From Sphagnum compactum (Eukaryota > Bryophyta > Sphagnopsida > Sphagnales), in the NCBI GenBank assembly GCA_965153455.1, contig OZ234493.1, positions 2,356,001-2,420,000 on the forward strand: a DNA stretch of 64,000 nucleotides, given 5' to 3'. The notes under the pieces were generated by a model, which saw only the letters and a list, made by a program, of their open reading frames with translations, had not been told where the DNA came from and searched no databases. Shown here one piece after another: positions 62,160-64,000 of this stretch. The first letter of the stretch is position 1; each line of letters starts with the position of its first letter. Position numbers and translations under genes: made by a program.

Positions 62160-64000
62160 TGGTGGGAGCAACCTTGTGATGTCAATCAACAATGCAAAAC
62201 ATTGGTTACATTTTTGAATAGGCCTTAATGAAACACATTACCACTTAATGAAATAACATTTCACCCTTTTAAGTTCAATACATTCCTAGGTGGAACAAGT
62301 TGAACTATTTATGTACCCACCTACATAGCTATTCCACTTACCCACTTACTTAGGTATCTAACTAGGTAGTGTGAGGTGGAAGTATGAAGGTTTCCAGGAT
62401 AACTTACCAAAGTGGCATGTTGGTAAAATTAGTTTTGGTTCATCCACAATGGAGGCATAACCAATGTTGGGCGGTTTTCACATTTTTGTGAGAACTAGTG
62501 GTTTTGGTTTTTTAATAAAGCTATAATAACTAGCCTACTTTTTTACACGTTTTTTAAAAAATAGTTTTATGAGAATCATTTGGGGCATCAATAAAATTAT
62601 TTAAAGATTTTTAGCCCGTTTTAAAGTTATTAGTTTTCACAAATGTAAGACCAATCAATTATTTTCAATGGCTCTCACAACTAGTTATTGAATTTATTAT
62701 ACTCAAACATTGAAATGTGCAATGTGGATTTAAGAACGTGCATTCAAGAGATTATCCAATTTAGCACTTTGTTTCATATTATTTGCCCAAAAATGTGGGC
62801 ATGTATTATGTAGAGGTGAGCTAAAGGGAAGCCCTTCTCACATTATTGTGTTGGTACCAACGCATTCAAGGAACATTAAAAACAATGTTAATCAGTGTGA
62901 TTCATTGAAATAAAAAAATTGAGCTTTGAGATGCACCCACATTTTGATACACTTAAAAACCAATAATATAAAAAGATTGCATACTACCTATCCCTAGAGT
63001 AGGTAGCCCTTTAATTCAAAACCTCAAAAATTGAAAATTGCCTTTGGGTTTAATACCTTGGCTGATTATCATTTTTTCATTTTTTATTTATAGGATCATT
63101 ATCAAGTTAAAATGAGAATTGAGGGGATGGGTTTCAATGTTTTTCACCAATGATGGTACTTGTTGAGTTTTTTGCAAGATACTAGCTAATACTTGACCCA
63201 AATTTGAAGCATTGTCTCATACTTGCCCAACATTAGTCATAACAATTTCCAATGGATTATGCATTGGTGGGTGCCGGGTCACATGCATAATCCGCCATGC
63301 TCCACCTAGTATAATAGGTGGAATGGGCATGTTCCATAATACAAAATTTTGATGCAACCACATATCATTTCCACTCACAATATATGAATTTTTAAAGGGG
63401 TCAATTATGTTTTCATTTATTTAATAATGGATTTACATATTGAATCATTGGCATCACAATTATTATAATTTGTAAGCCAAATTATTCGCATATTCACAAT
63501 TTTGATTTTATGTGTACATTTGTGACCAAATACATTCCACACATACATACCTTAATAACCAAAAAGGAAAGGGCTTGAAATTTAACACAATAAACAAAAA
63601 TCATGTGGGCAACATCATCACACTTAAACAACATATTGTCTGAGCAAAGTACATTTTATTGCTTACAAAGGAACCCAACAACACCACCATCAACCATAAA
63701 AAGAAAACTATTGTTATGCCCGCAATAGCCTACAAACACACAAACTTTTCCCATGGAGATGGATTAGACTTTCCATTATCCACCTCTCCAATCTTCTTCT
63801 CTAAGTATCATCTCAATTTTGCCAAGCTCCTTGTAACTTCATCTCTCAAAACATTTTTTTTTTTGCGTGGAGTCTTTGTAAACATTCCTCTATTTCCAAA
63901 CCCACAACCCAGAAATTGTTGGTCATTTTCAAATTTGCACCAAACTTTCAAGTTCCCTCCTCATATACAAAATTGCCAAACAACAACATCCCCATTCCCC
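62160..64000. other. AT-rich DNA to window end; no gene seen
   Basis: Includes a partial family B repeat (about 62295-62410). The rest has no recognisable gene, RNA or element. Confidence 0.45.

Overview
This is a nuclear land-plant sequence. The evidence is three intron-containing genes of plant families (plant GT-AG introns, pyrimidine-rich leaders), telo-box motifs (TTAGGGTTT) in the gene leaders, and many interstitial CCCTAAA tracts of the plant telomere type. The species cannot be fixed from the sequence. The gene structures and the style of the hAT remnant would suit a bryophyte or another non-flowering plant, but that is a low-confidence inference.

The window has two parts. Roughly 1.2-22.9 kb is gene-bearing and moderately GC-rich. 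Gene 1 (+, 1701-6293, 6 exons) belongs to the plant eIF4B-like / dentin-sialophosphoprotein-like family. Gene 2 (+, 10791-13626, 5 exons) is a CorA/MRS2/MGT magnesium transporter with the GMN motif. Gene 3 (-, 20807-15104, 9 exons) is a long filament-like plant protein (FPP, DUF869), with a CT-rich leader reaching back to about 22.8 kb. All three models give a continuous reading frame across every junction. They do not look like parts of one pathway: a probable translation-associated protein, a Mg2+ channel and a coiled-coil cytoskeletal or membrane-trafficking protein.

From about 23.5 kb to the end lies roughly 40 kb of AT-rich DNA in which I recognise no intact gene. It holds microsatellites, minisatellites, interstitial telomere-like tracts and dispersed repeat families. 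It also holds a heavily decayed hAT transposase (about 34.2-36.05 kb, minus strand), a tRNA-derived SINE-like unit (about 56.74-56.87 kb), a near-perfect 300-bp foldback (51.54-51.83 kb) and an island of higher GC (about 48.95-49.95 kb).

The most unusual signal is upstream of the FPP gene (22852-23650). Seven copies of the palindrome ATCTACA-N5-TGTAGAT keep all 14 arm bases unchanged, while the 5-bp spacer and the surrounding tandem-repeat sequence have diverged. Two more decayed copies follow. Other notable structures are a fivefold tandem duplication of the intron 1 / exon 2 acceptor of gene 1, a Tourist-like MITE with a TAA target duplication between genes 1 and 2, and a 33-bp minisatellite with an alternating higher-order pattern.
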